Shown in pieces: positions 21,355 through 35,167 of a DNA stretch of 64,000 nt. The DNA is from Diphasiastrum complanatum (taxonomy: Eukaryota > Streptophyta > Lycopodiopsida > Lycopodiales > Lycopodiaceae). Under the pieces are notes generated by a model. It saw only the letters and a list, made by a program, of their open reading frames with translations, searched no databases and was not told the DNA's origin. The position numbers were made by a program, and so were the translations under genes. Position 1 is the first letter of the stretch; each line of letters begins with the position of its first letter. The stretch is taken from assembly GCA_029204225.1 (NCBI GenBank), contig CM055101.1, positions 64,134,671 through 64,198,670 of the forward strand, read 5' to 3'.

Positions 21355-22925
21355 TTGTTAATGGCTTACAACAACAACAGTGAAGACTGTGATAGCTGGT
21401 ACCTAGACAGCGGCGCTATCCAACACATGACCTCTTGCAAGAAATGGTTTACGGAGTACACAACTTACAACAGAGACCAATTCATCTACCTCAAAGATTC
21501 TAGCACCAAATGCGTGGAAGGCAAAGGAGCAGTGAAGATCAGCTTCGACAACGATCTGTCCATTTGTGTTCCTAACATCCTTCGTGTTCTTCAATTGTCA
21601 AAGAACCTATTATCAGTCTCTAAGATAACTTATGAGGGCTACATTATTACTTTCTCATCTGAGCAGTGTATAATACTCGAGGAAGATACTACTCTGACTA
21701 CATGCACTAGAGTCGGAAATCTTTATGTACTCTCTAATTTAGTTGCATTGGCTAGTATCTCTAATGAAAATTTAAACGACAGTATTGTTCTATGTCATAG
21801 TCAATTTGGACACGTGAATACAAGATCACTTTCTTATATGCGTTGCAGTAATTTAGTTGATGGACTGAATTTCTCTTCTTCATTAGATAGGAAATCTTTC
21901 TTTTGTGAATCATGCATCTATGGGAAGCACTCTAGAAGCAAGTTTCCAAAATCACATTCCATCAAAACAAAGCATGTAATAGATCTTGTACATAGCGATC
22001 TTTGTGGTCCAATGCTAACTCCATCCTTAGGAGATGCACTCTATTTTATCACTTTCATAGATGATTATTGTAGATGGTCTATAGTCACGTTCATTAAGCA
22101 CAAATCTGAAGCCTTTGAATGCTTCAAGAGATTCAAGGCCATGGCCGAGACACAAACATCTAGGAAAGTAAAGGCACTCCGAACTGATGGTGGCAGCAAA
22201 TACATCTCCAACGAGATGTCCAACTAGCTGGCTGAACATGGCATCAAAAGACAGTTCACTACTTTCTATTCACCTCAATAGAACGAGATTGTAGAAAGGA
22301 AGAATCGAACTCTTCTCAACTCAGCTAGAACCATGCTACATCAAGCACACCTACCTATGAAGTTCTGGGCAGAAGCTACTGCCATAGCCTGTTACGTGCA
22401 GAACAAATCCAGCACCAAAGCCGTCAACAACAAGACTTCTCATGAAGTTTGGCATGGGCACAAGCCTAGTGTCAGCCATTTAAAAATCTTTGTTGTATAT
22501 GTTTTGTTCACATTCCTAAACATCTTAGGAAGAAGCTGGATCATAGAACAAATAAATGTATTTTTATTGGCTATCCTGATGAATATAAAGCTTATAAAGT
22601 TTATGATCCATCCACCAATGTAGTATTTGTCTCTAGGGATGTAATATTTCAAGAACATACATACTATGATTTCAAACGACCATCGATAAACGATGCTATG
22701 TCATTTCATCCTATTTTATGTAGCATTGATTCTTCCAACGTTGATGTTCCTTCTACAGAACCTGCAGCTACAGCTACAGAAGCCGAGTAGCCGACAGTTC
22801 CTGTCATTAAACCAGACCAAGCTAGCTCAAACAGATCTGGAGAAATTCAAGAAGAAGCATCATCGCATCCTGGTCAACTAAACGTCCGCAGATCCTCACG
22901 GACTCAAACAGTTAATGGGAGGTAT
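21355..22925 (+). pseudogene. Copia element 2 protease-integrase
   Basis: The protease active site WYLDSGAIQHMTS is canonical at about 21400. The frame from 21355 to 22227 is open for 290 codons through the zinc-binding segment (SQFGHVNTRSL, CESCIYGKHSRSKF), VHSDLCGPM and FITFIDDYCRWSIVTFIKHK at about 22050, and TDGGSKYISNEMSN at about 22190. A stop then splits the core. The catalytic Glu segment NEIVERKNRTLLNSA lies at about 22285 after a second stop. Integrase C-terminal parts (FWAEATAIACYVQNKSSTKA, then FVSRDV) continue with frameshifts to about 22700. It ends in a Pro/Thr-rich linker at about 22925, just before RT would start. Confidence 0.8.
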
Positions 22926-23260
22926 GATTCAATGATAAAAAGCACAACTTAAAATTCATACATTTTCATGAATGTAACCAATGTATGATGTGACAAGAAG
23001 AGGTGAATGTTGCCTCATTTTCTATGTAGCACCATAGGCAAAATGATTGAGAAACCATTAAAAATTGTCATTGGATTTAAATTCTTGATATGAAATAGAC
23101 ATTACTCGTCGAGCTGACTAATGATGCATCAAGGTCTGCTTTGTTCACTAGAAAAGTGGTGAGTAATAAAAATCACAAAAAAGTGGAAAAAAATACAATT
23201 GATGAGTAATAATCCTATCAAAAAAGAGAAAATTAGCAACAAAAAAAAAAATGCAAACAA
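22926..23260. other. AT-rich junction between two copia copies
   Basis: No coding signal. A-rich runs lie at 23170-23260. It separates one copia copy ending before RT from a second that starts again inside integrase. Confidence 0.5.
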
Positions 23261-23745
23261 GCTGCTCATTTGTTTATCCATCACATCTTTAGGCTGCATG
23301 GACTACCTACACTCCACAACACAAATGGCGTAGCTGAGCAAAAGAATCGCACACTACTGGAAGCTGCACGATCCATGACTGTCAACGCTCAATTACCCCA
23401 AAACTTTTGGGCAGAAGTAATTTCTACAACCTCCTATCTACAAAATTATTCCAGCACTAAGGCAGTCGATTCCAAGACACCATTTGAAGCTTACTATGGC
23501 TACAAACCAAGTCTGAAACACCTACATGTATTTGGATGTCTCTGATCTGAGAAAGAAATTAGATCCAGTAAGCTGTAAGTATATCTTTATCGACTATTCA
23601 ACATCACACAAGGCATATCGTATCTATGATGTTGATACAAGTCAGATCTCAGTCAGTCGTGATGTTGTCTTTCTTGAAAAAAAGTTTCATGATTTTAAGC
23701 AGAAACAGCCAATGTAGGAGTCTGTCGTAGCAGCTCCATTCTCCA
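23261..23745 (+). pseudogene. Second copia integrase C-terminal half
   Basis: The frame reads NTNGVAEQKNRTLLEAARSM at about 23315 (catalytic Glu region), QLPQNFWAEVISTTSYLQN, and TPFEAYYGYKPSLKHLHVFG at about 23480. After a frameshift, VSRDVVFLEKKFHDF follows at about 23655. This repeats, at lower identity, the region already present at 22285-22640. It is therefore a different copia copy, not a tandem error. Confidence 0.8.
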
Positions 23746-25540
23746 TCGATAGGCATCGACCTACGAATGTTCAAATTCAGGAGTTTGTCCCAATAGCTCC
23801 ATTTACCATCGATAGGCCTAGACCCACGATTGTTCAACCACAAGCTGAAGCTATTCCAGTCATTCACCCAGGAGAAACATCCAATCAAGCACCTACAGTT
23901 CGAAGGTTTGCAAAACAACGATAGCAACCTGATCGTTTTGTCCCTCAGACGTTCATCAGTCATGAAGAACTTGCCACTGTTGCAGAAGCACTGTCAATGC
24001 CCAATGCAGACGAATGGAAAGCTGCCATGAATGCTGAGTACCATTCCTTGATGAAGAACAAGACCTGAAGTCTTGTCAATCCTCCTACAGATATAAAATC
24101 TATTGACTCTAAATGGATCTTCAAGCTAAAGCTTAAGCCAGATGGATCAATATCCAAATGGAAAGCTCATTTAGTGCTTAAAGGTTTTGAGCAAGTCTAT
24201 GGAATAGATTACACTGACACCTTCAGTCCAGTGGTAAAGCATCAATCTATTCGCACCTTGCTGGCTATATCTGTTGCACATGATCTGGACATTCACCACA
24301 TGGACATCCAGACAACATTCCTTCACGAATATATACAAGGAAACATATTCATTTATCAACCAGAAGGTTATGTCATTCAAGGCAAGGAACATTTGGTATG
24401 CAAATTGCATAAGGCATTATATGGTCTTAAGCAAGCTCCCAAGGCCTGGTATGAAAAAATCAATCACTTCTTGTTGCAGCATAATTTCACTTCTTGCTCT
24501 GCAGACTCTAATGTGTATCTCAAATGCAAAGGGTCAAGCTATGTTGTAATAGCATTATATGTTGATGATTCCTTAATTATCAACAATTCAAATCAGTTAT
24601 CATAGGAAACCAGATCTTTGCTTTCATCAGAGTTTGATATGACTAATTTAGATCCAGTTCATTACCTTCTCAGTATGGAGATCAGCAGAGATCGTGCAAG
24701 CAGAAGGATCGCTATAAGCCAAGAATACTATTTAATCAATGTACTTCGCAGATATGGCATGGAGGATTGCAAGCCCATAGACACACCTATGGATCTAGGA
24801 TCTAAGCTGTCCAAAGACATGTGTCCCAAAACTCAAGCAGATCAACAAAAAATGTGCAGGTATCTTTATCAGTCCATCATAGGATCTATAATATATTGTA
24901 TGATCTGCACACAACCTGATCTAGCATATGCAGTAAGCACACTGTCTCAATACATGTCCAATTCAGGCTTACAACATTAGAAAGCTCTGCAAAGAGTACT
25001 GAAGTACATTCAAACTACGAAGTACTATGCTTTGAGCTATAATGGCAATATAGAAGCTACACTCACACTGACCACCTATTCAGATTTCGATTGGGCAGGA
25101 GATGTGGATACCAGAAAATCCACATCAGGTTATATTTGTTTCCTTGTAGGAGGACCCATTTCATGGAACAGTAGAAAGCAGAAATGCATTTCATTGTCCT
25201 CTACAGAATCCGAATATGTTGCAGCTACATCAGCAGTGAAGGAGATAATTTGGCTAAGGAGGCTGCTGCAGGATCTACAATTCCCACAGATCGGTCCAAC
25301 AATACTCCAGTGCAACAATCAGAGCTGCATAGTTCTATCTCTGAACCCATAAATTCATAATAAAATTAAGCATATAGAAGTTCAATTCCATTTTCTTTGA
25401 GAGAAAGTTCAGAATAAAGATGTTGTACTAAGTTACTATCATACAAATAGTATGTTGGCTAATATTTTGACAAAGCCATTGTCTAGATATAAACATTCTA
25501 CTTTAATAGATATGATAAATCTCAATTGTAGTTCAGATTC
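23746..25540 (+). pseudogene. Copia reverse transcriptase-RNase H
   Basis: RT begins after the linker: MNAEYHSLMKNKT at about 24030, KARL-equivalent KAHLVLKGFEQVYGIDYTDT at about 24163, HHMDIQTTFLHEYIQGNIF at about 24295, LHKALYGLKQAPKAWYEK at about 24405, and the polymerase centre LYVDDSLIINNS at 24555. RNase H follows with TYSDFDWAGDVDTRKSTSGY at about 25074, SSTESEYVAATSAVKEIIWL at about 25200, and CNNQSCIVLSLNP. Stops at 24603, 24978 and 25350 and one upstream at about 23920 make it a pseudogene, but the catalytic residues are retained. It ends at the polypurine tract and 3' LTR. Confidence 0.85.
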
Positions 25541-25547
25541 ATAGTAG

Positions 25548-25563
25548 TTAGCTTAAGGAGGAA
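25548..25563 (+). other. Polypurine tract
   Basis: TTAGCTTAAGGAGGAA lies immediately before the TGTTGG start of the LTR, the usual site of plus-strand priming. Confidence 0.7.
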
Positions 25564-26520
<957 letters not shown>

Positions 26521-26632
26521 TCATTATAAGAGAAATGTATGGGTATCTATGACGTCTAAATTGATTTTAAATTCTCTTCATATCAGATTATCAATATTAG
26601 GAAGATTGCATGGTTGTCACAGATGCCTAATC

Positions 26633-27299
26633 GTTTCTTGCAATCTCTCTTGCTGCCAAGGCTGAATGGTCCGGTAACCTCAATAAATTAACGGTCGAGA
26701 GTCTCATTGCACTTTTGGCATCAGAAAATAACAAAAGTCATCCATTTTGGATTGTTAAAGTGATTGGCTTCATTCAGAGCGACGACACCAAGATTGTACG
26801 TGTGCACTGAATGTGTACTGTTTCAACAAATGCTTTCTTGAGAATGTTAGAAATGTTACAATTAGATCCAAAGGGCAAGGGGAAGCATTCAACAAAGAAT
26901 CAACCAAGAGTCGATGACATCAATCTTGGAGATGTGGATGTACTTGCATTTAATTTTGAGTTGACAATGATGAATCATTTACAAAAGTCAACAAGATATA
27001 TTTTGCAAAAATGTCTTGGATCAAGTGCACAACCATCATTTTTGACTTGGCTTCAACGTAGCAAAGCCACATTACAAACTTTTCTCTCAACATTGGAGGC
27101 CGATTCGAATGAGAATTTGCCAATAGACTCTAATGAGGAAGATGGATTGTCAACTTCTTCAGCTGAAAAAGAAAGTCTTGATAATATTTCAAGCACTGAG
27201 TTGAGAGGACTTAGTGAAATTTTTATGGAATTTGAATTGTTAAAAAAATATATACCTAATTTATTCTCAATGTTTTCAATATTTGTGGATTTATTGTAA
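26633..27299 (+). pseudogene. Gene-like fragment with possible BAH/Tudor-like reader module, copy 2
   Basis: This is the inverted counterpart of 18319-19000. It is one frame from about 26633 to 27299 with a single stop at about 26809. It holds LTVESLIALLASENNKSHPF and WIVKVIGFIQSDDTKIVRVH, then LQLDPKGKGKHSTKNQPRVD. A helical segment and the acidic Ser-rich tail LPIDSNEEDGLSTSSAEKES follow. The two copies agree at most positions but differ by many substitutions, so the duplication is not recent. Identity is unknown; the reader-module idea rests on the FWxxKV...VxVHW pattern only. Confidence 0.4.
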
Positions 27300-27446
27300 C
27301 TGGCTTCAGATGTATTTTGTGGGTTGTTTTCATAAAAGTCGATTTAGACTTTCAAAACACCGTAAATGTTTTGTATATTTTGCATATTTTGAACATTTTA
27401 ATTTTCAGGATTTTATTAAAAAAAAATTATTATTTTTACATTTTAC

Positions 27447-27483
<37 letters not shown>

Positions 27484-28229
27484 AAAAGAGCATATTGTTT
27501 GCCAAAAACATTTGCGGTTTTCAAAATAAATTTCATGAAAAAACGTGTTTTTGGCAAAAAAAATTAAAAAATTAAAAAGTTCCATGTTTTTAGGATATTG
27601 TTCCATTTCAAAAGATTTCAAGTTATTATTTCTAAGAGTTTAGATTTTGTCTTCTAGACAAACGTGGACGTCTAATTTTTGCTTGATGATCATAGGTGAA
27701 ATATATTGTTGGATAGTACTTTTGGAAATAGTTTTGTTTATTAGATATAGACATTTTGGTTATGCAATGTAGTTTTGTGAAAATTGTCAGCTATTTTTTG
27801 TTCAACAAAAAGGTTTACTTTTGCCATTTTTAACATAAGGATTTTGTAAGCGCTTTTTCATAATATGCTAAGAAATCAGTTGTACTTTGTAATTGGACAT
27901 TTGGGTACATACTTACATTTAAACTTTAGATTTATCATTATTATCATTATTACATTTTGGGTGTTGTTCATCATGTACTTCATTAACCAGGAGTTGTTCT
28001 CAATCATTCTCACCTTCAACAAGATGAAAAACTGCATGGCACATTTGTCAATTGTAATATAGTGAAGATGTGTGGCAGTGCATGAGATTATTTTAAAGAT
28101 ATGACATTGCTTGAAAATGTTTCATATCATTGAAATATTACAGGCGATGCAACAACCAAATAATTGAGAATGTGTATGAATGGTTTGATACCAATTCATA
28201 ACTCATCAGGAGTAACATCTTTAAGTGCT
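27300..28229. other. AT-rich, no gene recognised
   Basis: A poly-T run of about 31 lies at 27451-27481. No supported frame on either strand. Confidence 0.5.
27451..27481 (+). repeat. Poly(T) tract
   Basis: 31 consecutive T, possibly the tail of an inserted retroposon on the minus strand. No flanking duplications could be confirmed. Confidence 0.85.
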
Positions 28230-29000
28230 ATAGTTACACATATGTTTGGAATATAAGTTGATTTGAAAATAGCTCCAGCCTAGGAAGAATTAGATAAACA
28301 AGAAAAAGATAACACTGATCTAGAACACTCCATAAGAGTTCGATCAGCCCCATTTTGTTGAGGTGAATAACTCATTGTGAACAATTGTAAAAAACCATTG
28401 GTTTGCCATAGTCTTTGAATTCATTTAACATGAACTCTCCATCTCCATCAATCATGAGAATCTTAATCTTTCAAAAAACTTGTGTTCTAGCATATCTCTT
28501 AAACTAGTTAAAACAACTAGTGACTTCAGACCTTTACTTAACAAACATTTCTAGAAAAGTCATCAATGAATAATAAAATATTTGGCTCCCCCTTGAAAAA
28601 CGTTTGCATAGGACCACATAAACCACAATCAATAATGTCTAGAAGACCTTTAGGCTTAGAAATATTGATTGGCTTGAAAGATGATCTTGAATGCTTACTT
28701 AAAATGTAGCTCTCACAAATTGTAGAACTTGATAACAAAAAATCAAAATCATGACCATGTGATTGCTCTTCATAAGTTAAATACTCTCCAAATTAAGTTG
28801 TCTTAATCTATAATGGCAAAAAGCATTTTTATCATCTAAAATTGACACATTAAGACTTCATTCTTGTCGAAATAACAATGACTCAATTACCTTGTCTTAA
28901 ATAACCCTAAAGCAAGAATATAATTATTTTCATTGAAAATCACATATTGATTAAAATCAAATGTCACCTTATGACAAAGATCTACAATTCGATTGATAAA
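28230..29000 (-). pseudogene. Decayed copia integrase fragment
   Basis: The minus-strand frame 28738-28538 contains CESYILSKHSRSSF, CGLCGPM and LLFIDDFSRN, the pre-integrase and first catalytic Asp region of copia pol. Further on (28480-28330) degenerate matches to DGDGEFMLNEFKDYG and to the segment before the catalytic Glu appear with frameshifts. Upstream parts (28750-29000) are too decayed to name. From 29000 to 29950 nothing else can be supported. Confidence 0.65.
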
Positions 29001-29954
29001 AAACAAGCTTTGCGTTAATTAGAAACATATAACACATCTAGAATCAATAACACCCTAAATCCAAATACCATGAACCTCAACCATGATTCTCTTCATGTCC
29101 TATTTTTGCAATTAGTATCATTATGATATGTAAAACTACATTAACTACTTGTTGATTCTTCTTCTTTTTAGGTCTGTAATGTTTTATTGGCATGCCAATT
29201 CTTCTCGTGATAATAGATAGCAAGGCAAAATTAATTGTCATCAAAATTGTAATTATTCACGTCTTAGTAAAAAATTCATTTATTCTAAGTTGGTTTTGGA
29301 GAAGTAACTTTGGACAAGAGGAACTACACTTTCCCTCCATTAAAGTTCTACTAATTCACAAAATTTTCATGATGAAAAAACCTTGAAATTGTACTCCAAG
29401 AGGAATGACAATTTATAAGTTATCAACTTCTAAAAGGAGTGAGTTAGCAGCTCAACTAAATTATTCTATGTGCCTTTTTATGTTTCTTCACAAATTCTTC
29501 AAAAGGTTTAAATACTAATTTTTTCAATATTAGAAGATAATGTGAAGACCGACATTAAAGAATTATTCTATATCACATTAAAGAATTATTCTATATTCAC
29601 TTAAATGGCTACCAAGCATCTATAAAAGTAAAGTCGTAGAAGAATTTTATGTGAAATATGGCTGATGATAATTCCAAGATAAAAATTTAACAAGCTACAA
29701 AAGCTTGTTTAGGTGAGTTAAGCGCATCAATTTCAAGATTTTGAAAGGAGAATAATGTCCAACGACAATTTGAAAATAGAAGAAACAATCACTAATATTA
29801 ATTCTAGAAATTTTTTGGAAAAATAAGATTTGGCAATTGACAAATAATAGACATAAGAATCCTCAATGTGGTGTAGTTTTATTTTCTAAGGCCCAATAAA
29901 ACAACTTTCTGGTTATGTACAACTTTTGCACTCTAAGTTGCGTACATTTGACAT

Positions 29955-30065
29955 AACTTGGTTTTGAACCCGAGGGCTCTCAAATGTCCCATGTCCATGC
30001 ATAGTTAGAATTTGACCCATGGTTTTCAATGCTGCAAGTTACTAACCAACTCCACTACCACGAAG
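29955..30065 (-). mobile_element. Possible SINE-like tRNA-promoter element
   Basis: On the minus strand an A-box-like TAGTGGAGTTGG (30057-30046) is followed by a B-box-like GGGTTCAAAAC (29971-29961). The spacing is about 85 nt, longer than in a tRNA. No flanking duplication was found. Weak evidence. Confidence 0.3.
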
Positions 30066-32856
30066 GTGATGATTAACATGACTAGAGAAGTTCGAAAGGG
30101 AAAGTTTGAAACATTGAGATATGACCTTTTCGTGACCATTAGACCACGACCACGTAAGTTAATTGAGTAGGTTCGGACACAATTGTGGAGATCAAGCTTC
30201 GTGATAAAATGGGACACACTTGGGCTATAATGCAAGGATAAGGAAAGAGCCACTCACAAAAGGTTATGCAAGTGCATGCATCTAACGAAAGAAAAAGAAG
30301 TCTCACATGACAAAGGATGATATGGGTTTGTTTGACCATTGTAGTAGAAACTAATAGGAATATTGTCAGAGAGAAAATAGTACACATGGATGCTTGGCAA
30401 TGTTGCATGCAAGTGCAAAAATGTTTATATGGTGAGAGTGAATTTCCACTTGCAAGAACATTTGCACATTCTTTCACCCATGGTGATGAGGTTGCAAATC
30501 TATGTTCTCCCTTACATGACTATACCTAATATGCTCATAGATTGAATGAATGTAGACTTGTGTATTTTGCTCATAGCTTGAATGAATGGAGACTTGTGTT
30601 CTTTCCAAATATGCTTCTAGAGCAAATGGAGATGTTTTGCCACATGTTTGTTGAGCTCTTTTTGTGAGCCAAGTTGATTGACCTACTTTTACTTGTTCAC
30701 GTGCAAGCATTTGTGGATAAGTCAGGGAAGCATTATTGGATTAGGGGTTTTTGGCGAAGACCAAGAAGAATAATTGTGAGTTGCACTTCAAAAAAAAACT
30801 TACTTTGAATGCACTATGGAAGGGAGTCGTGAGAGAAGGCTAGTCTTGGAAAGAGATACAAGCCTAAAATTGCATTACAAACTCAAAAGACCAGCAAGAA
30901 AAGAACTAGGTTAGCCTCCAACAAAGCTTTTTCTGGAACCCTTCCTTTCTTGCCAAAAAGTGTGAACAATACACACACGGATAGGGCTGTTGCAAACACC
31001 CTACAAATGGTAATATGCTGTCCAATTTTCAGCCTCGGAATGTGATCGGATCATCACAAAAAATTAGCGCCTTCTTCCACACCTGGAAACAAGCAAAAAG
31101 AAGCGGATCTTCACTTTGTAAAATCAGCAAGGGTGCTGATTTTTCAACCAAATCAGAAGATAAAAATTGCTTGTAGATGGGCGCCCTCCTGCAAAGGCCT
31201 CTCAAGTTTATTTTGATCAATCGTTGCAATAGGAAAAGCGTAAATAACCATCAAAAGAGAGAAGAAAATGTGCTGATTTTAGTATGTAAATTGTCAACAA
31301 CAAAGAAGTTGCATGCTAGGTAAAAAGAATTGTAGGTATAGAGGACTCAAGTGGAATTTGGAAAACCAGTGGGATCGAAGATTCAGGACTGCCAAAGCAA
31401 AGGAGAAGGCCCCTCGAAAGATTTGGTTGATACACAAGTTTGGACAGCATGTTCCACCTATCCACAGTGATCTGCTAAGAGAAGATTCTTGCTGAAAATT
31501 TTACATCCAGCCACTTTGGCTTCGAGAAGACCCACCCATAAAAGCCTCTTCTCAAAGACCAAGAGTTCCGAACCAAGGACATAACTTGCCAAGACTAAAA
31601 TAGGCTACAAGCTGAAAATTCAGCACATAAAAGTGTTTGAGAAGTTGACTTTTGAATATGCCTTTTGAGTTTAATTGTGCATGTGGCTTTGGTTGGATTT
31701 AATATAGCATCCTAGAATAGCTTGCCATATGTGGGGTTTTATGACAATGTGCGCATAGTCTCCTATTCCATGCCCATGTTTTGAAACTATTGGAAATGTT
31801 TGATACATTGATTTGAATATATGTTTGCTTGTGGCTATGCGAGCCCATTACATTCCAGTCCATCCACAAGTATAGGGTTTCTGTTAAGGGTAAGTTGCAC
31901 ATGTAAGTATGCCAATTGGATACTAAATGCAAGCAACTGCTTGAAAATCTTCTTATAAAAGTGGATCTGATCTAAAAGTTAAACATAAACCCAATTTTGG
32001 TACTGTTTTTCACCCAAGCTAAATAGAATATGCTACCTTGTTAGTCTACTAAGAAACTAATCCGTCCAGCTTTGATTTTACCTGTTATGATCATATTTAG
32101 AGCTGTCAAAGGATAAACTTATAGTCATCATTATGCTATTACAAGAGCCTCTTTGTTCCATAAGGAAAAACTCATTATGGTCCATGAGATGCACACTTGA
32201 TTATCTTCAGCGATTGAATGGACTTTCAATCAACTGAAATAGCAGTTATAGTCTTCATAATTGTAATCATGACTATGAACAATTTCTCCTCAAAAATGCA
32301 TTCTTGCTGCAGAAGTAAACTAAACTTTGTTCTATGAGCTGAACATAATCTCCCCAAGCAATCGAGAAATTTCCAATCACTACAATGGTCCAAATCAAGA
32401 CCAAGGAACAAACTCTTCATCTTAAATTTGTGCTGAAGAATAAGGCCATGTCAATAAATAATCTAGACATTTGAGACATTGAAAGCAAACTTTTCCTAGC
32501 TTGAGACAGCATCATATCTATTCTGTAAATGTTAGCTGCACTTGCAGGATGATAAATAAAACTTTCGCTACTGTCTCAACCCTCAACGAGCTTTACCATG
32601 GAACTGCCAAAAAACACATATGACTAAGGATGAAGTTTTGGATCAAACAGAGGAAAACTATGCTCAAATGACAACAAGGATCTTAAAACCACATAAAATG
32701 CAATGAGTACGGTAGGAAACTATGAATATTGGAGATGAACTTTACCCAAATGGGTTTCCCTTGATGCTGAGGAGCTCAATATTAAACTGCAACGCAAGTC
32801 CACAACAAGCAGGTAAAACTACCACAATATTGGGACATTATTTTTATCCTAGTTTG
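30066..32856. other. No gene recognised
   Basis: Both strands have only short frames without recognisable motifs. This is probably old repeat sequence or intergenic DNA. Confidence 0.5.
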
Positions 32857-32975
32857 TTATTCATTATATGATTGTTTAGCATTGTCTTTGTCATTGTTAT
32901 GTCTACCAAATGGAAAAAACCAGAAAGAAAAACCCATTGCAGCAAAGCCTCCAAGAAGCCATCTTTGACCATTCA
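32857..32975 (-). other. Candidate terminal exon, membrane-type peptide
   Basis: On the minus strand an acceptor (CGTTTCCAG) leads into an open frame ending in TAA at 32857. It contains a hydrophobic segment (WLLGGFAAMGFSFWFFPFG) followed by a polar tail (RHNNDKDNAKQSYNE). It could be the last exon of a small membrane protein gene, or chance. No other exon was found. The stretch 32976-33835 holds nothing recognisable. Confidence 0.3.
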
Positions 32976-34345
32976 CTGGAAACGTTTCAACTTGCTGAAA
33001 AGGTTGGACATGCAAAAAGTACAAAAATTTCAAGGATGAGATTAATCTAAGAAAAGTTATTAACGAATCACGATTATGTATGCAAAAGATGTTCAAGTCT
33101 ATTATGATTGAAAAGGTCATTCTTGTTCAGTTTTGATAGTAATAAGACCCATCGAAAGTAGCAAAAGGATAGAAGTTATACTCTGAGCTCTGTTCAATGT
33201 GTTGGAGAGTTCAAAAAATGATTTGTGCTCTGGAACTCGTATCCTTCATAACCATCATTCATACAACGGATCAGGTGACTAGAAACTTTCCAAACCAGAC
33301 TTGTTGAGATGCATGTCAGGAAATCATGCACTTTGGTTGACCTTTTATGGATCCTATTTAGCTTGATTGATTAATTCGGGTAATATTTCTGGCGATATTC
33401 ATGTTTCGCAAGTTAAAAGAGCCAATTGGCATAACATCAAAGTAACAACTATTCTTTCTCATGGCTAAGAAAGTGCTTCACATCCTGAAGTCTAATTATC
33501 AACCTCATGAAAGAGACAGAAAAGCTCCCACACCCCAAAGCTTTTGCCACCACTTAGGTGTAGAGTGGCCATGAAGAAATAGATCAACTCCTTCAGTTGG
33601 CAAGCCATCTCTTTCAAGTTTGTCTCAAATTACTTTCCATATCATTTTGTGGTCAATATTCAAGGGCATATCCTGGATAATTCTTCGTTAATGTTCTACT
33701 TTGATCAACAAGTACAAAATTCATAAAGGGTAGTAGTTAGTAGGTGAGCCTCAAGTGATGGGCAAAGCAACGATCTCTTATAAAATTTTTACCTCAATAT
33801 CATGCCTTGATTAAGTTACAAAATAGTTGGTCTTTATCGTCAAAAAAAAATAAAAAAAATACAGGCACTTGCCCCCGATGTCCCACATCCCCAAAGCGAA
33901 ATAAAAGAAATTTATGGCCCCTACCCCCCCCCCCCCAGAATTAATTATCAGAGGGTGTCTGGCACCCACCTGCCCCCTCCTGTTAAAAAATAGGAAAACG
34001 GTACCCAAAAAAATTTGCAACAAACCTAACCACTGCCCCCATGCCTCCCATGTCTGGTATCTCTGTAGTCGGACACGAAAGAGCAACAATTTATATTTTT
34101 TGAGTCTCCAAAACTCTATCTTGTGCCCTCGCTATCTCTCTCTCCCTGACGAATCTATATTATACTATTATATAAATACAGGTAAACGACGCGCTCCCCG
34201 GATGAACCTCAACAACTTACTAATTACTTATGCTCCACAATGTCATTCAACACATGGAAGTTCAAGACCTACACAGTACCATGGCCTATGTGATGAGATA
34301 GGTATAGGGTTTTGGGAGGTACAACGTCACATGGGCAACAAATCG

Positions 34346-34660
34346 GGGCAGGTACAATGTCACATGGGCACTGTGAGGGAGCAGACCACGGGCCCAATCG
34401 GAGTGCAACACGTAGGGGAGCTACACATGGGGGCAGGTACAGTAGCACATGGGCACTGTGGGGGAGCAGACCACGGGCCAATCGGAGTGCAGCACGTGGG
34501 GGAGCTACACATGGGGGCAGGTACAGTAGCACATGGGCATTGTGGGGGAGCAGACCACGGGCCCAATCAGAGTGCAACACGTGGGGGAGCTACACATGGG
34601 GGCAGGCACAGTAGCACATGGGCACTGTGGGGGAGCAGGCCACGGAGGGATCATGAACAA
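34346..34660 (+). repeat. 85-bp tandem repeat array (about 4 units)
   Basis: GGGCAGGTAC recurs at 34346, 34431, 34515 and 34600 (spacing 84-85). Units contain CACATGGGCACTGTGGGGG and CCCAATCGGAGTGCA. The unit length is not a multiple of three, so the long frames through it are not coding. X2 has the same array at 53281-53570. Confidence 0.85.
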
Positions 34661-34800
34661 CTGCACATGGGGAAACAGGCTGTGGTGTTAAATAGGCACT
34701 CACAAGGCCATCGTGAGAGGCTTTTTCAGAGACTGTGAGAGAGCCAGTGAGAGGCTGTGAGAGGCTGTGAGAGTCAGTTTGAGAAATCGGATGTCGTGAG

Positions 34801-35167
34801 ATGGCGGAGCGCATACCACCAAAGCCCGAGGGCGAAGCTAGGAGGAAGCTCGAGGAAGATGTCCGAAGGCAAAACGAAAGGCATCGGAAGCAAGAGGCAG
34901 ACATTGTAGAGATGTTGCGATAGACTCGGCAAAGAAATCCGGAACCGGAGCCACCCGCACCCGCTGTGGCCCCTGCCCCCGCTGTCGAGCTGGATTTGGA
35001 TGAGCAGATTGGAATGAACTTCACACGACGACAGCTCATCATGGCCAGGGAAAGGGCGGCCCGCTGTCGGGCTAACCAGGAGGCAGCTCGGGCTAACTGG
35101 GAGGCAGAGCGAGAGCGACAGAACAATGCACTTGACGAGGGCGAGGAGTCAGTGGAGGATCCATAGG
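34801..35167 (+). pseudogene. Charged coiled-coil ORF of X elements, copy 1
   Basis: About 121 codons from ATG at 34801 to TAG at 35165, with one in-frame TAG at about 34922. The N-terminal half is helical and charged (GEARRKLEEDVRRQNERHRK). A Pro/Ala hinge (APAVAPAPAVELDLDEQ) follows, then a basic-acidic helix (FTRRQLIMARERAARCRANQ) and an acidic end (DEGEESVEDP). No known domain was recognised; the basic helix only superficially resembles a bZIP. X2 carries the same ORF at 53741-54094. It runs opposite to the transposase. It could be a second element protein or a captured host fragment. Confidence 0.5.

Noticed and set aside
29940-30720. Possible gene at 30.0-30.7 kb
   Set aside because: Several short frames on both strands, none with a motif or splice support.
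34312-34738. Gly/His-rich frames through the 85-bp repeats
   Set aside because: Repeat unit is 84-85 bp, not a multiple of three, so each unit is read in a different frame. Not coding.
34590-35126. Long minus-strand frame opposite the charged ORF (and its X2 twin at 53566-54054)
   Set aside because: Cys/Ser/Leu-rich composition is what results from reading GC-rich charged codons backwards; it runs through the non-triplet 85-bp repeats. The plus-strand reading is the better one.
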